This document shows, piece by piece, positions 25,161 through 33,909 of a stretch of 36,753 nucleotides of DNA (within the stretch, counting starts at the first letter, position 1; each line of letters begins with the position of its first letter). A program made the position numbers and the translations under genes. The notes under the pieces are model-generated. The model made no database searches. It was not told the DNA's origin and was given only the letters and a program-made list of their open reading frames with translations. Source of the stretch: a virus; IMG/VR virus record IMGVR_UViG_3300032308_000261, positions 1 through 36,753 of that record; one strand, 5' to 3'.

Positions 25161-26561
25161 ATGAAAACACTCAAGCAAATCAAAGAAGAATATAACGAAA
25201 AGTATCTGGAACATTTTGATGCTCCAGAAATGGTTTCGCTTGAGGAGTCGAAAGATCCAACAATCCCTTCTACAAGTAATATGCCACAGGTTCTTGTGTT
25301 TAGAAGAACCTCATATCGTCTATATCCAAATAAACAGGTAGTGGCTCTATACTATTCTAAGATGCTTGACAAGTATCTTTCCATTCCATTTGGACCTGGC
25401 GGTAATCTTAATCTTTCAGAGGCAGTCATTCATGAGAAGGATGATCCTTGTTGGAAGGGTTATGAAATGGTAGGTATGAAAAAGAAGGGCAGTAAGAAAG
25501 TTCCTAATTGTGTTCCTGTAAAAGAACAGGAAGCCAGTGCTACAAGATATTCTGAAAGACCAACATACGAAGAAAACAAATATCCAGATACCGCAGAACG
25601 TGGTATCTATCAAGAAGATTGGCAATCAGTAAATCGTAAAGATAAGACCGATGGTCTATCACAGAAGGCAGTCAATGCCTATAAGCGTGAGAATCCAGGT
25701 TCTAAATTACAGACAGCCGTTACTGAAAAGAATCCAAAAGGTAAGAGAGCCTCACGCCGTAAGTCATTCTGTTCACGTATGGGTGGAATGAAAAAGAGAT
25801 TAACCTCTGCTAAAACAGCAAGAGATCCAGATTCACGTATTAATAAGGCACTACGCCGTTGGAATTGTGAAGAAGATTTTAAGATGAAATTGGCACAGAT
25901 AAGAGAAGAAAGACAACAGGTTGATGAAATATGGCCACTTATCGCCGGTGCAGGTAGACTAGCACTAGGCACGGCCGCCGGTGAAGCAATTGTTGCTGGC
26001 GCTAAAAAACTTGGCGGTGCAGTTCTTAGAAAACTTAAACCAAAAGCACCTGTAACACCTAAGCCAAGAAAAGCACCTCCTACACAAGCACCTAAAAAGT
26101 CTGGTGGTGCAGCAACTAGCGCAGCGGCTGACGCTGCCGGTGGAGCCGCAGGAAGTCTAGTAGGCACAGCCGCTATAGAAGCAGGAAAGGCCGCTGCTAA
26201 TGCTATAGGGCATACTATGGATTCAGATTCAGGTAAGCTAGTAAGAGATAAGCCAGGTGTTAAGACCTATAGCTCATGGGAAAAAGGTTCACAAGGTAAT
26301 CCTATTCAGAAAGAGCGCCAACGTCAGGCTCTTATGAAAGAGAATAAGATTTCCGATATTCGTAACATGATTGGAGAAGATACTCCATTATATGAAATGG
26401 AAATTAACGGAAGAACAGTCACACTAAATACCAGTATGGCTAAAAGAATCCTTGAAGTTTATGATTCGGTCAATACTAAGAACAAAAAGATTGTTGAAAG
26501 TATGTTGAACGAAGACCTAGAATCCTTCAAGAAACTACTTAACTTTTCGATAAAGGCATAA
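25161..26561 (+). CDS. Prohead-region protein with DUF6321-like domain
   Basis: 466 residues. Residues about 97-118 have CWKGYEMVGMKKKG...VPNCVP, a recurrent phage motif. Residues about 165-235 (KAVNAYKRENPGSKLQTAV, RRKSFCSRMGGMKKRL, TARDPDSRINKALRRWNC) match the DUF6321-like Cys/Arg/Lys-rich domain widespread in tailed phages, function unknown. An Ala/Gly/Pro-rich linker follows (residues about 260-350). The last 54 residues (INGRTVTLNTSMAKRILEVYD ... ) resemble prohead core/gp68-type C-termini and are preceded by LYE at 410-412, a candidate (L/I)xE site for the gp21 protease. It is probably an internal head or core protein. Confidence 0.7.
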   Translation: MKTLKQIKEEYNEKYLEHFDAPEMVSLEESKDPTIPSTSNMPQVLVFRRTSYRLYPNKQVVALYYSKMLDKYLSIPFGPGGNLNLSEAVIHEKDDPCWKGYEMVGMKKKGSKKVPNCVPVKEQEASATRYSERPTYEENKYPDTAERGIYQEDWQSVNRKDKTDGLSQKAVNAYKRENPGSKLQTAVTEKNPKGKRASRRKSFCSRMGGMKKRLTSAKTARDPDSRINKALRRWNCEEDFKMKLAQIREERQQVDEIWPLIAGAGRLALGTAAGEAIVAGAKKLGGAVLRKLKPKAPVTPKPRKAPPTQAPKKSGGAATSAAADAAGGAAGSLVGTAAIEAGKAAANAIGHTMDSDSGKLVRDKPGVKTYSSWEKGSQGNPIQKERQRQALMKENKISDIRNMIGEDTPLYEMEINGRTVTLNTSMAKRILEVYDSVNTKNKKIVESMLNEDLESFKKLLNFSIKA

Positions 26562-26564
26562 TAA

Positions 26565-27059
26565 ATGGCAACGACAATAACAAAACAAACATTAGTAGAT
26601 ACCAACAGACATGCCGTTATTAAAGTTGTTGGTTATGGTGGTACAGATGCCAATGTTTCATTGATCGTAGCTGCAAATCTAGCTTATGCTATTAATGCTA
26701 CAGGTCAGATTAGCACATCTAATCCAAAGCGTCTTAATAGAGTTGCTATCAAGCGTATTTGGGGTCAAGGTCAAATGACTGCTGCGAAAGCAGTAACACT
26801 ACAATGGGGCGGTAATAGCAATTCATCTATTGTTACATTTGGTAATGGACCATTCGATTATAACTTTGACTCAGGAAGCACACCAGGAACAATTGAAATT
26901 CCTGACACAGCAAATTGCACAGGCGATATTGTATTCACAAGCACCGCTGGTGCTACAGATACTTGGACACTATTCATTGACATCAAGAAAGATGGTCGTG
27001 ATTATGACCAGGGTAAAACAGCCGATCCAATCGCATTTAATAGAACAGGTGTTGTCTAA
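26565..27059 (+). CDS. Virion structural protein, possible head decoration
   Basis: 164 residues, beta-rich and Gly/Thr/Asn-rich (MATTITKQTLVDTNRHAVIKVVGYGG, split here; then VAIKRIWGQGQ, VTLQWGG, TDTWTLFIDIKKDGRDYDQG). I recognise the TKQTLVDTxRHAVxKVVG start and the strand-Trp pattern from structural proteins of marine phages. Placed among prohead genes, it may decorate the capsid. That is inference. It has no Ig-like Hoc or Soc features I can recognise. It overlaps the next gene by one base (TAATG). Confidence 0.7.
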   Translation: MATTITKQTLVDTNRHAVIKVVGYGGTDANVSLIVAANLAYAINATGQISTSNPKRLNRVAIKRIWGQGQMTAAKAVTLQWGGNSNSSIVTFGNGPFDYNFDSGSTPGTIEIPDTANCTGDIVFTSTAGATDTWTLFIDIKKDGRDYDQGKTADPIAFNRTGVV

Positions 27060-27739
27060 TGTCTAATCTAGTCGAAAGCATTATTTCTGGCGATTATACC
27101 GTAGCTAAAGAACTTTTTGAAGATCGTATTGGTAATATCAAAGAACGTAAGATGTATGAAAAGAAGCGTATGGTTGCCGCTGAAATGGATGAAGCAATGG
27201 GCGGTAAATCAATTGCTCAAGCAAGAGCGGACATTGAAGCAAGAGGTATGACACCTCGTAAAGCATCTGATGTCTTGCAGGATCCTAAAGATAGAAGTTT
27301 ACCACCAATAGGTTCTAAATCTACCGTTAAAACAAAAAAGAAAAAAGTTTCAGAAGCCACTGAAAAGAGCACCGCCGGTATTAGAGGTGCAATGCAGTCT
27401 AGTGATCCTGACGTAGCAGGCGCCGCTAGAAAGAAAGCTGGTCTATATAGAGCCGCAATTGCTTTAAGTGGCAAAAAAGGTTTAGGTGGTAAAAAGGCAC
27501 CTAAAGTAAAATTTATGCCTAAAGAAAAGCCAGTCGCACAGAGAAAGGCTGCTCCTTCTACTCCAAAAGATAAAGATAAAACCGGTTATGCAGATACACC
27601 AACAGGCCGTAATCGAAAGAGAGCGGATGATATTGCTGCAAAAAATCCACCAGGTTCGGCTGGACTAAAAATTGCTAAAGGTATTGGTAAAGTGGCAGGC
27701 TTTATAGCTAGAGATATTGTCGGATCAATACCAGGCTAA
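27059..27739 (+). CDS. Prohead core protein, gp67-like N-terminus with Lys-rich tail
   Basis: 226 residues. Residues 1-50 (MSNLVESIISGDYTVAKELF, then RKMYEKKRMVAAEMDEAMGG) match the helical module of T4-like prohead core proteins. The rest is very Lys/Ala/Pro-rich, probably disordered and DNA-binding once packaged, ending in a short hydrophobic segment (GFIARDIVGSIPG). It sits directly before the gp21 protease, as prohead core genes do in T4-like phages. It is likely a core or internal protein. Confidence 0.7.
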   Translation: MSNLVESIISGDYTVAKELFEDRIGNIKERKMYEKKRMVAAEMDEAMGGKSIAQARADIEARGMTPRKASDVLQDPKDRSLPPIGSKSTVKTKKKKVSEATEKSTAGIRGAMQSSDPDVAGAARKKAGLYRAAIALSGKKGLGGKKAPKVKFMPKEKPVAQRKAAPSTPKDKDKTGYADTPTGRNRKRADDIAAKNPPGSAGLKIAKGIGKVAGFIARDIVGSIPG

Positions 27740-27742
27740 ATA
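27735..27742 (+). promoter_or_regulatory. T4-type late promoter element (GCTAAATA)
   Basis: TAAATA-core element overlapping the preceding stop, 19 bases before gp21. Confidence 0.55.
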
Positions 27743-27761
27743 TACCTAAAGGGTTTAATAA

Positions 27762-28412
27762 ATGAAACTTATTAGAGAAGAAATTCAAGACGTTCAATAT
27801 CTTGTCGAGGAAGATAAGAAAACTGGACAGAAGCATCATTTCATTGAAGGTATCTTCATGCAGGCTGAAAAGCAGAACCGCAATGGTCGTGTATATCCAA
27901 TGCCAGTTCTCGCTAAAGAAGCTGCAAGATATAATACAGAATATGTCCAGAAGAATAGAGCGTTTGGTGAACTAGGTCATCCAGAGAATCCTCAAATCAA
28001 CCTAGATAGAGTTTCGCATATGATCACCAAGTTATATGCCGATGGTACTAACTTTATTGGTAAAGCTAAAATTTTGGATACTCCTAACGGTAAAATCGTT
28101 AAGAGCCTATTAGACGGTGGTGCTAGCCTAGGTGTTTCTACAAGAGGCGTAGGTTCTCTAAGAGCGCACAATGGTTATCAGCAAGTTCAGGACGATTTTA
28201 AGTTGGCTACAGCGGCAGACATTGTAGCGGACCCAAGCGCACCTGATGCTTTCGTTCAAGGCATTATGGAAGGCAAAGAATGGATTTTTGAGAATGGTAA
28301 GTGGAAAGAGCAAGAATATTATCATGCTAAAAAACTTATCAAAGAAGCCTCTAAAAGTGAAATAGAGTCCGTGGCTCTAAAGATTTTCGAGAACTATATC
28401 TCAAAATTATAA
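27762..28412 (+). CDS. gp21: Prohead maturation protease gp21
   Basis: 216 residues (T4: 212). A herpesvirus-type serine protease (U9 family) with catalytic His73 in FGELGHP and Ser126 in ASLGVSTRG. EGIFMQAEKQNRNGRVYP near the start and DIVADPSAPDAFVQGIMEG are family signatures. It is built into the prohead core and cleaves scaffold, core proteins and gp23 after (L/I)xE, then itself. It is followed by the scaffold gene as in T4. Confidence 0.96.
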   Translation: MKLIREEIQDVQYLVEEDKKTGQKHHFIEGIFMQAEKQNRNGRVYPMPVLAKEAARYNTEYVQKNRAFGELGHPENPQINLDRVSHMITKLYADGTNFIGKAKILDTPNGKIVKSLLDGGASLGVSTRGVGSLRAHNGYQQVQDDFKLATAADIVADPSAPDAFVQGIMEGKEWIFENGKWKEQEYYHAKKLIKEASKSEIESVALKIFENYISKL

Positions 28413-28416
28413 AAAT

Positions 28417-28424
28417 ACTAAATA
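28417..28424 (+). promoter_or_regulatory. T4-type late promoter element (ACTAAATA)
   Basis: TAAATA-core element 25 bases before the scaffold gene, with AAAAGGAG as the ribosome site in between. Confidence 0.6.
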
Positions 28425-28449
28425 CATTAGGAAAAGGAGTATTATCCAA

Positions 28450-29886
28450 ATGGCATCACTAACCGAAGCAGCAAAGGCTGTTTTAGAAGGTAAGGTTCTA
28501 GAGGAAGGAATTCCAACCGTTGGTTCACTCAGCGGCGGTGTTTCTAACCCAAATCCTGTAGACCCATCTACCGCTTCTACAGGCAATGCTAAGACACTAC
28601 GTCCTGGTTCAGCAAATGTTGATCCAAGACACGTTAACCCAGGTGCACCAGGTGAGTCATCATTTGGTGGTGTGGAAGACCTAGACGGTGCTACACCAAC
28701 CGAGGTTGCTGACGAAAATCTAGGCGCTAAGGCTGCCGGTAAGACTGGTAAGGACAAATCACGTTCTGGTCAGGCTTCTGTAGCCGCTGAGCCAATGAAG
28801 AAACTAAGCGAAGATGAAGAAACTGAAGGTGAGATTGTAGCCGAAGCAGAAGAAGCTAAGCCAGAGGCAGTTGCTTCCCGTATTGCTCGTGTTAAGAAAG
28901 CCGCTAAGGTTTCTGGTCATAAGCAGGTTGAAGAGGAAAAAGACGAGGACGAAAAAGAGTCCAAAGCACATGAGAAAAAAGAATCTAAGTGCGAAAAGAT
29001 GGACGAAGAAGTAGAACTTGACGAAGAAACTCTTGCCTTCATTGATGCTGCTATTGAAGAGGGTTATTCGGAAGAAGAAATCATGGCCGCCCTTGAAGAA
29101 GGTTTCAACGAGGAAGCAGAAATGGTTTCAGAAGAAGAAGCCCTTGCAGACTATCAGGTTGATATGTCCGAACATGTTAATGCACTACTAGAAGGCGAAG
29201 ACCTTTCTGAGGACTTCCATGCCAAGGCTACCACAATCTTCGAAGCTGCTGTTAAAGCAAAGCTAGAAGAAGAGGTTGCACTACTAGAGCAAGCATATGC
29301 TGAGACACTAGAAGAACGTGTAGCAGAAATTGTAGATCAACTATCAGAAGATGTTGATAACTATCTAAGCTATGTTGTAGAACAGTGGATTGAAGAAAAT
29401 GAAGTTGCTGTTGAGTCCGCTCTCCGTAGTGAACTAACCGAAGACTTTATTGGCGGCCTTAAGGCTCTATTTGCTGAACACTACATCGACGTTCCAGAAG
29501 AAGAAGTTCATGTTGTTGAGGAACTATCTTCAACAGTTGAGGAACTAGAAGCAAAGCTAAACGAAGAAATTGAACGTAATGTTACACTAAACAATATGAT
29601 CAATGAATCTCGTAAAGCTGAATTAACTGGTTACGTTAGCGAAGGTTTAACCAACACTCAGAAAGAGAAAATGAAATCTCTCGTTGAGGGTGTAGATTAT
29701 ACCAACGATGACGAATTTATTACTAAGATTTCTACACTAAGGGAGAATTACTTCCCAACTGCCGTCAAGACCGATGAGGTTCTAGACCGTGTTGAGTCAC
29801 AGGATCCAAAGATGATTTCGGAGTCAACTCTCGAAGGTCCAATGTCTCGTTACGTTCAGGCTCTTGGCAGAAGTCTTCCAAAATAA
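28450..29886 (+). CDS. gp22: Prohead scaffold (core) protein gp22
   Basis: 478 residues, much longer than T4 gp22 (269). Residues 1-115 are Gly/Pro/Ser-rich (N-terminal extension). From about 115 the protein is extremely Glu-rich with long predicted helices and coiled coils (EVELDEETLAFIDAAIEEGY, EEALADYQVDMSEHVNALL, and so on). The end (VKTDEVLDRVESQDP, RYVQALGRSLPK) matches gp22 C-termini. It fills the prohead and is degraded by gp21. The position between gp21 and gp23 confirms it. Confidence 0.93.
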   Translation: MASLTEAAKAVLEGKVLEEGIPTVGSLSGGVSNPNPVDPSTASTGNAKTLRPGSANVDPRHVNPGAPGESSFGGVEDLDGATPTEVADENLGAKAAGKTGKDKSRSGQASVAAEPMKKLSEDEETEGEIVAEAEEAKPEAVASRIARVKKAAKVSGHKQVEEEKDEDEKESKAHEKKESKCEKMDEEVELDEETLAFIDAAIEEGYSEEEIMAALEEGFNEEAEMVSEEEALADYQVDMSEHVNALLEGEDLSEDFHAKATTIFEAAVKAKLEEEVALLEQAYAETLEERVAEIVDQLSEDVDNYLSYVVEQWIEENEVAVESALRSELTEDFIGGLKALFAEHYIDVPEEEVHVVEELSSTVEELEAKLNEEIERNVTLNNMINESRKAELTGYVSEGLTNTQKEKMKSLVEGVDYTNDDEFITKISTLRENYFPTAVKTDEVLDRVESQDPKMISESTLEGPMSRYVQALGRSLPK

Positions 29887-29887
29887 T

Positions 29888-29895
29888 TATAAATA
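29888..29895 (+). promoter_or_regulatory. T4-type late promoter, exact TATAAATA
   Basis: Perfect match to the T4 late consensus, 45 bases before the major capsid gene, the most highly expressed late gene. An inverted repeat (AAAAGTTA G TAACTTTT, 29895-29911) starts at its last base. Confidence 0.85.
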
Positions 29896-29940
29896 AAAGT
29901 TAGTAACTTTTTACTTAACAAGAAAGAAGGGTAAAAACAA

Positions 29941-31281
29941 ATGTATCTTACAGAAAACCTAGAGAAGAAGTGGTCACCAGTTCTTGACCACGACGGTCTC
30001 AATAAAATTAAGGATCCATATCGCCGTGCTGTCACAGCGGTTATCCTTGAGAACCAAGAAAAAGCAATGGCTGAAGAGTCCCGCACTCTTAACGAAGCTG
30101 CTCCTACAAACTCAGGTGGCGGACTCGGTGCTGGTACAAACATTGGCTCATACGATCCAATTTTGATTTCTCTCGTTCGTCGTGCGCTTCCAAACCTCAT
30201 TGCTTATGACGTTTGTGGCGTTCAGCCAATGACCGGTCCTACCGGCCTCATCTTCGCTATGCGTTCTAAGTATAAGCAGATGAACGGTGACGAGGCTCTA
30301 TTCTATGAAGCAAATACCGCATTTTCTTCACAGAACTCAGCTGGTGGTCTTGCTGGTACAACTTCCGGTAATACCTCAAACACCAACCCAGTATTCGACC
30401 TAAGCGATTCCGCAGTTTACGGCACCGGTAAGGGCATGACAACTGCGCAAGCTGAAGCTCTCGGCGATGCTGCTGGTAACCATTTTGCTGAAATGGCATT
30501 CGCCATTGATAAGGTCACTGTTACAGCCCGTAGCCGTGCTCTAAAAGCAGAATACACCACAGAACTTGCTCAGGATCTTAAAGCTATTCACGGCCTTGAT
30601 GCTGAGACAGAGCTTGCTAACATTCTTTCAACAGAAATTCTTGCTGAAATCAATCGTGAGGTTATCCGCACAATTTACCGTTCAGCAACAGTTGGCGCTC
30701 AGTATGGTGTTACAACCGCTGGTACATTCGATCTTGACACAGACTCAAACGGCCGTTGGTCAGTTGAGAAGTTCAAAGGTCTTATTTTCCACATTGAACG
30801 TGAGTGTAACGCTCTCGCCAAGGCAACTCGTCGTGGCAAGGGTAACATCTTGATCGTCTCCTCAGACGTTGCTTCAGCAATGTCAATGGCTGGCGTTCTA
30901 GATTACGCTCCTGCTATGTCAACCGAACTAAACGTTGACGATACAGGCAACACCTTCGCAGGTGTTCTACATGGTCGTGTCAAAGTTTACATCGATCCAT
31001 ATTTCGGTGGTTCAGCAAATGGCGACGAACTAGTAACCGTTGGTTACCGTGGTCAGTCACCATTCGACGCTGGTCTATTCTACTGCCCATACGTTCCACT
31101 ACAGATGGTTCGTGCAATTGGTCAGGATACATTCCAGCCAAAGATTGGATTTAAAACACGCTACGGCATGGTTGCAAATCCATTCGCTACTGCTGCTGGT
31201 GACGGTGTTGTTGGTGATAGAAATACATCTAACCAAGCTAACATCTACTACCGCATCTTCCGTGTTCGCAACCTAACCTAA
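29941..31281 (+). CDS. gp23: Major capsid protein gp23
   Basis: 446 residues (T4: 521; shorter forms are usual in T4-like marine phages). N-terminal propeptide with a candidate gp21 cleavage site LNE at 50-52 before Ala53. Mature region conserved: SYDPILISLVRRALPNLIAYDVCGVQPMTGPTG (split here as SYDPILISLVRRALPNL and IAYDVCGVQPMTGPTG), IFAMRSKY, TVTARSRALKAEYT, ELAQDLKAIHGLDAE, and the final YYRIFRVRNL. HK97 fold. Codon choice leans to C-ending codons more than neighbouring genes, fitting high expression. A strong terminator follows. Confidence 0.97.
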   Translation: MYLTENLEKKWSPVLDHDGLNKIKDPYRRAVTAVILENQEKAMAEESRTLNEAAPTNSGGGLGAGTNIGSYDPILISLVRRALPNLIAYDVCGVQPMTGPTGLIFAMRSKYKQMNGDEALFYEANTAFSSQNSAGGLAGTTSGNTSNTNPVFDLSDSAVYGTGKGMTTAQAEALGDAAGNHFAEMAFAIDKVTVTARSRALKAEYTTELAQDLKAIHGLDAETELANILSTEILAEINREVIRTIYRSATVGAQYGVTTAGTFDLDTDSNGRWSVEKFKGLIFHIERECNALAKATRRGKGNILIVSSDVASAMSMAGVLDYAPAMSTELNVDDTGNTFAGVLHGRVKVYIDPYFGGSANGDELVTVGYRGQSPFDAGLFYCPYVPLQMVRAIGQDTFQPKIGFKTRYGMVANPFATAAGDGVVGDRNTSNQANIYYRIFRVRNLT

Positions 31282-31307
31282 GATTAGGGCAACATTTAAG
31301 AACTAAG

Positions 31308-31334
31308 AGAGGGGCTTCAAGCCCCTCTTTTTTT
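31308..31334 (+). terminator. Rho-independent terminator after gp23
   Basis: AGAGGGGC, loop TTCAA, GCCCCTCT, then seven T. This is a textbook intrinsic terminator and the only clear one in the window. It closes the capsid transcript. Confidence 0.95.
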
Positions 31335-31338
31335 GTCT

Positions 31339-31346
31339 GCTAAATA
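31339..31346 (+). promoter_or_regulatory. T4-type late promoter element (GCTAAATA)
   Basis: TAAATA-core element directly after the terminator, 19 bases before gp3, with GGAGG at 31355-31359. Confidence 0.6.
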
Positions 31347-31365
31347 ATAGTGATGGAGGCATTAG

Positions 31366-31887
31366 ATGACTATAGAATCCTTTACTAGTAATATACCACA
31401 GAATAGCAGCATACTACAGGCTACCAAGTTTACCTTCTTGATTCCTGATATGCCATTCTTGAAGTATTTTTGTCAGACAGTGAGCCTACCATCAGTCTCC
31501 ACGGGCGAGGTAGCCATACCTACTCCTTTCTCTACCACATACAGACATGGTGATAAGTTAAACTTTGAAGCCTTCACTATTACCGCACTCATGGACGAAG
31601 ACCTAAGGGTGTGGGAAGAGACCTATAAGTGGCTTAAAGGTTTGACCAGACCTTCTGAATATGCTGAATATATCAAAGCAAAAAACCCTAATACACCTCT
31701 TTACTTTGACGGTTATCTTACAATCAATACCAATGCAAATAGACCAAACATTCGTGTTAAGTTCCATAATTGTCATCCCACATCCCTAGGAATGATAAAC
31801 TTTGATACTAAGACGGATGCTGATACTATTCCTGTCTGTGATATTACATTCCGTTACGATCTATTTGAGATTGACAGATTAGACTAA
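31366..31887 (+). CDS. gp3: Tail completion / tube-cap protein gp3 (tube-like fold)
   Basis: 173 residues, the same size as T4 gp3 (176). It is a gp19-like fold: FTFLIPDMPFLKYFCQTVSLP, STGEVAIPTPFSTTYRHGDK, FEAFTITALMDEDLRVWEE (each separate), and a last strand DITFRYDLFEI. In cyanophage-type genomes the gene between gp23 and uvsY/uvsW is annotated gp3, which caps the tail tube before gp15 binds. A second tube-like paralogue is possible. Its own late promoter supports a virion role. The end of the gene carries the -35 box of the uvsY promoter. Confidence 0.75.
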   Translation: MTIESFTSNIPQNSSILQATKFTFLIPDMPFLKYFCQTVSLPSVSTGEVAIPTPFSTTYRHGDKLNFEAFTITALMDEDLRVWEETYKWLKGLTRPSEYAEYIKAKNPNTPLYFDGYLTINTNANRPNIRVKFHNCHPTSLGMINFDTKTDADTIPVCDITFRYDLFEIDRLD

Positions 31888-31899
31888 CTGTTATATAAT
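31871..31899 (+). promoter_or_regulatory. Perfect sigma70 promoter for uvsY
   Basis: TTGACA at 31871-31876, 17-base spacer, TATAAT at 31894-31899. The -35 box lies inside the last codons of gp3. The expected start is near 31906, 19 bases before the uvsY GTG. Confidence 0.85.
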
Positions 31900-31924
31900 A
31901 AGATTTTCGGAAATGGAGTGAACT

Positions 31925-32389
31925 GTGAACTTAAGACCGCCTGTGAAAATTGATGCCTTGATGAATGAATGGTCGGAAGATACCGTTATAGATAGTACCA
32001 ATGTAGATTTGGAATTGTTAAAGATTGGACATCTTCATAGTAAATATCTTAACATTATGTCCTATCATAGGCATGTTGTCAGAAAGACAGAAGCCGATTA
32101 TAAGGACATGAAAGAGATTAGGCGTGAATATATTGAAGGTAAGTGTGAGAAAGAAACACTTGATCAATATGGCTGGGAACAGTTTCAAGGCAATCCTATA
32201 ATTATGAGAACTGGCCAAGAAAGCAAACTAGAGCATGATCCAGTGCTAACCAAAATACTACTAAAGAAGGTTGCACATGAAGAGATTGTATCCTTTTGTG
32301 AAAGTGTCCTTCGATCATTAAACAACCGCTCTTGGGATCTTAAATCATATGTCGATTATCAAAAGTGGGCAAACCCGGCAGGTAGATGA
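31925..32389 (+). CDS. uvsY: UvsY-like recombination mediator
   Basis: 154 residues (T4 UvsY: 137). It starts at GTG after GGAG. Features: EDTVIDSTNVDLELLKIGHL near the start, basic helices (RHVVRKTEADYKDMKEIRRE), and a C-terminal helix (SFCESVLRSLNNRSWDLKSY), in the pattern of UvsY (VFIDSTKLQ, then LDFCSGALDAIKSRG in T4). UvsY loads UvsX recombinase on gp32-coated single strands. Directly followed, with a 4-base ATGA overlap, by uvsW. The order uvsY-uvsW fits T4 and cyanophages. Confidence 0.85.
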   Translation: MNLRPPVKIDALMNEWSEDTVIDSTNVDLELLKIGHLHSKYLNIMSYHRHVVRKTEADYKDMKEIRREYIEGKCEKETLDQYGWEQFQGNPIIMRTGQESKLEHDPVLTKILLKKVAHEEIVSFCESVLRSLNNRSWDLKSYVDYQKWANPAGR

Positions 32390-33870
32390 CACACTTATCA
32401 ATTAGGAATGTTAACCACTCGTATGTCAGGATTGACTGTGATACCGGTATAGCATGGGAACTCCGAGACGCCTTTAGTTTCCGTCCACCAAATTTTCAAT
32501 TTGTTCCAGCTTTTAAAAACAAGTTGTGGGATGGTTACATTCGAATGTATAATCCTAATACACGCCTTGTCTATAGAGGCCTTGTCGATCAGATTACAAA
32601 GTGGGCTGAAAGTAGAGGCTATGAATGGGATTATCCTGATCAAGACTTTGATAACAATATCTCCTTAGAAGAGGCTAAAGAATATGCCGAGCAACTTAAT
32701 CCTAAGCATCAGCCTAGAGACTATCAGTTAGACGGTTTTGTTCATGCTATTCGTTCTAAAAGAAAGATCATTATCTCTCCTACTGGATCTGGTAAGTCTT
32801 TACTACAGTATATGATTTGTATGTATCTATTGAAACAAGGTAAGAAAGGACTATTGATAGTACCTAGAGCAGCCCTTGTTGAGCAGATGTTTTCCGACTT
32901 TCAAGACTATTCTTGTAACAATGGCAAAGATATGTCTAAGTATTGTCACCGTATCTATTCAGGTAAAGAGAAAAGTACCGATTGTCCTATCGTTATCTCC
33001 ACTTGGCAATCATTACAGAACATGCCTAAGCCATATTTTGCACAGTTTGACTATGTGATTGTGGACGAGGTGCATGGTGCTATTGAAAAGAGCCAGACAG
33101 CCAAGGTATTATCTAGTATCGTTTCTAACTGTATCAATGCTGAGTATCGTATCGGTGTAACAGGAACATTACCTGAAGGTCCCAATATAACAATGACCTT
33201 ATGTGGTTTGTTTGGTACAATTCATAAGGTAATATCATCTAAAGAACTTATGGATAGGAATGAGTTGGCTGAATTGACTATCAAATGTCTGTTATTGAAA
33301 TATACCGATCCTGAATGTCAGTATATGAAAACTGCCTCGTATAAACAGGAGTTGGACTATATTGTAGGCAATCAAGAGAGAAACAACTTTATTGTAAATC
33401 TAGCCTTATCTTTGCAAGGAAACACCATCATCTTCTTTAACTTTGTTGAGAAGCATGGTGAGGTGCTATACAACATGCTAAATAAAAAGGCCAAGAATAG
33501 AAAAGTATTTTTCATCCACGGAGGAACAGATGTCGAAGACCGAGAGCAAATTAGAAAAATTCTGGAGAACGAGCGGGACGCTATTCTTGTTGGGTCCGTT
33601 GGCGTTCTTAGTACCGGTACTAATATCGTGGCCCTCAATAATGTCATATTTGCATCCCCAAGCAAATCTAAAATCCGAAATCTACAGTCCTTGGGGCGTG
33701 CCCTCCGTGTCAATGCAAGTAAGCAATCCGCCACACTCTTTGATATTGCCGATGACTTTAGCTGGAAGCAGAAAGAAAACTATACTCTTAGACACTTCTT
33801 CGAAAGAGTTAAAACCTATAGTGCAGAAAAGTTCAAATTTAAAATCTACAAAATCAACCTCAAAGAATAA
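32386..33870 (+). CDS. uvsW: UvsW superfamily 2 helicase
   Basis: 494 residues (T4: 503). N-terminal domain with FSFRPPNFQF and KNKLWDGYIRMYNP, then Q-region RDYQLDGF at 111-118, Walker A SPTGSGKS at 131-138, DEVH at 227-230, GVTGTL (motif III region) and motif VI QSLGRALR near 434-441. It unwinds branched DNA and R-loops and so helps shift from origin- to recombination-driven replication. All helicase motifs are intact. It is coupled to uvsY. Confidence 0.96.
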   Translation: MTHLSIRNVNHSYVRIDCDTGIAWELRDAFSFRPPNFQFVPAFKNKLWDGYIRMYNPNTRLVYRGLVDQITKWAESRGYEWDYPDQDFDNNISLEEAKEYAEQLNPKHQPRDYQLDGFVHAIRSKRKIIISPTGSGKSLLQYMICMYLLKQGKKGLLIVPRAALVEQMFSDFQDYSCNNGKDMSKYCHRIYSGKEKSTDCPIVISTWQSLQNMPKPYFAQFDYVIVDEVHGAIEKSQTAKVLSSIVSNCINAEYRIGVTGTLPEGPNITMTLCGLFGTIHKVISSKELMDRNELAELTIKCLLLKYTDPECQYMKTASYKQELDYIVGNQERNNFIVNLALSLQGNTIIFFNFVEKHGEVLYNMLNKKAKNRKVFFIHGGTDVEDREQIRKILENERDAILVGSVGVLSTGTNIVALNNVIFASPSKSKIRNLQSLGRALRVNASKQSATLFDIADDFSWKQKENYTLRHFFERVKTYSAEKFKFKIYKINLKE

Positions 33871-33909
33871 AGTAGTAAAACGTAAGGTAATCAAACGAAA
33901 GAGAAGATA

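Noticed and set aside
25679-26167. 162-residue antisense ORF
   Set aside because: Lies opposite the Ala/Lys-rich DUF6321-like gene; composition is the mirror of that gene and no start signal is present.
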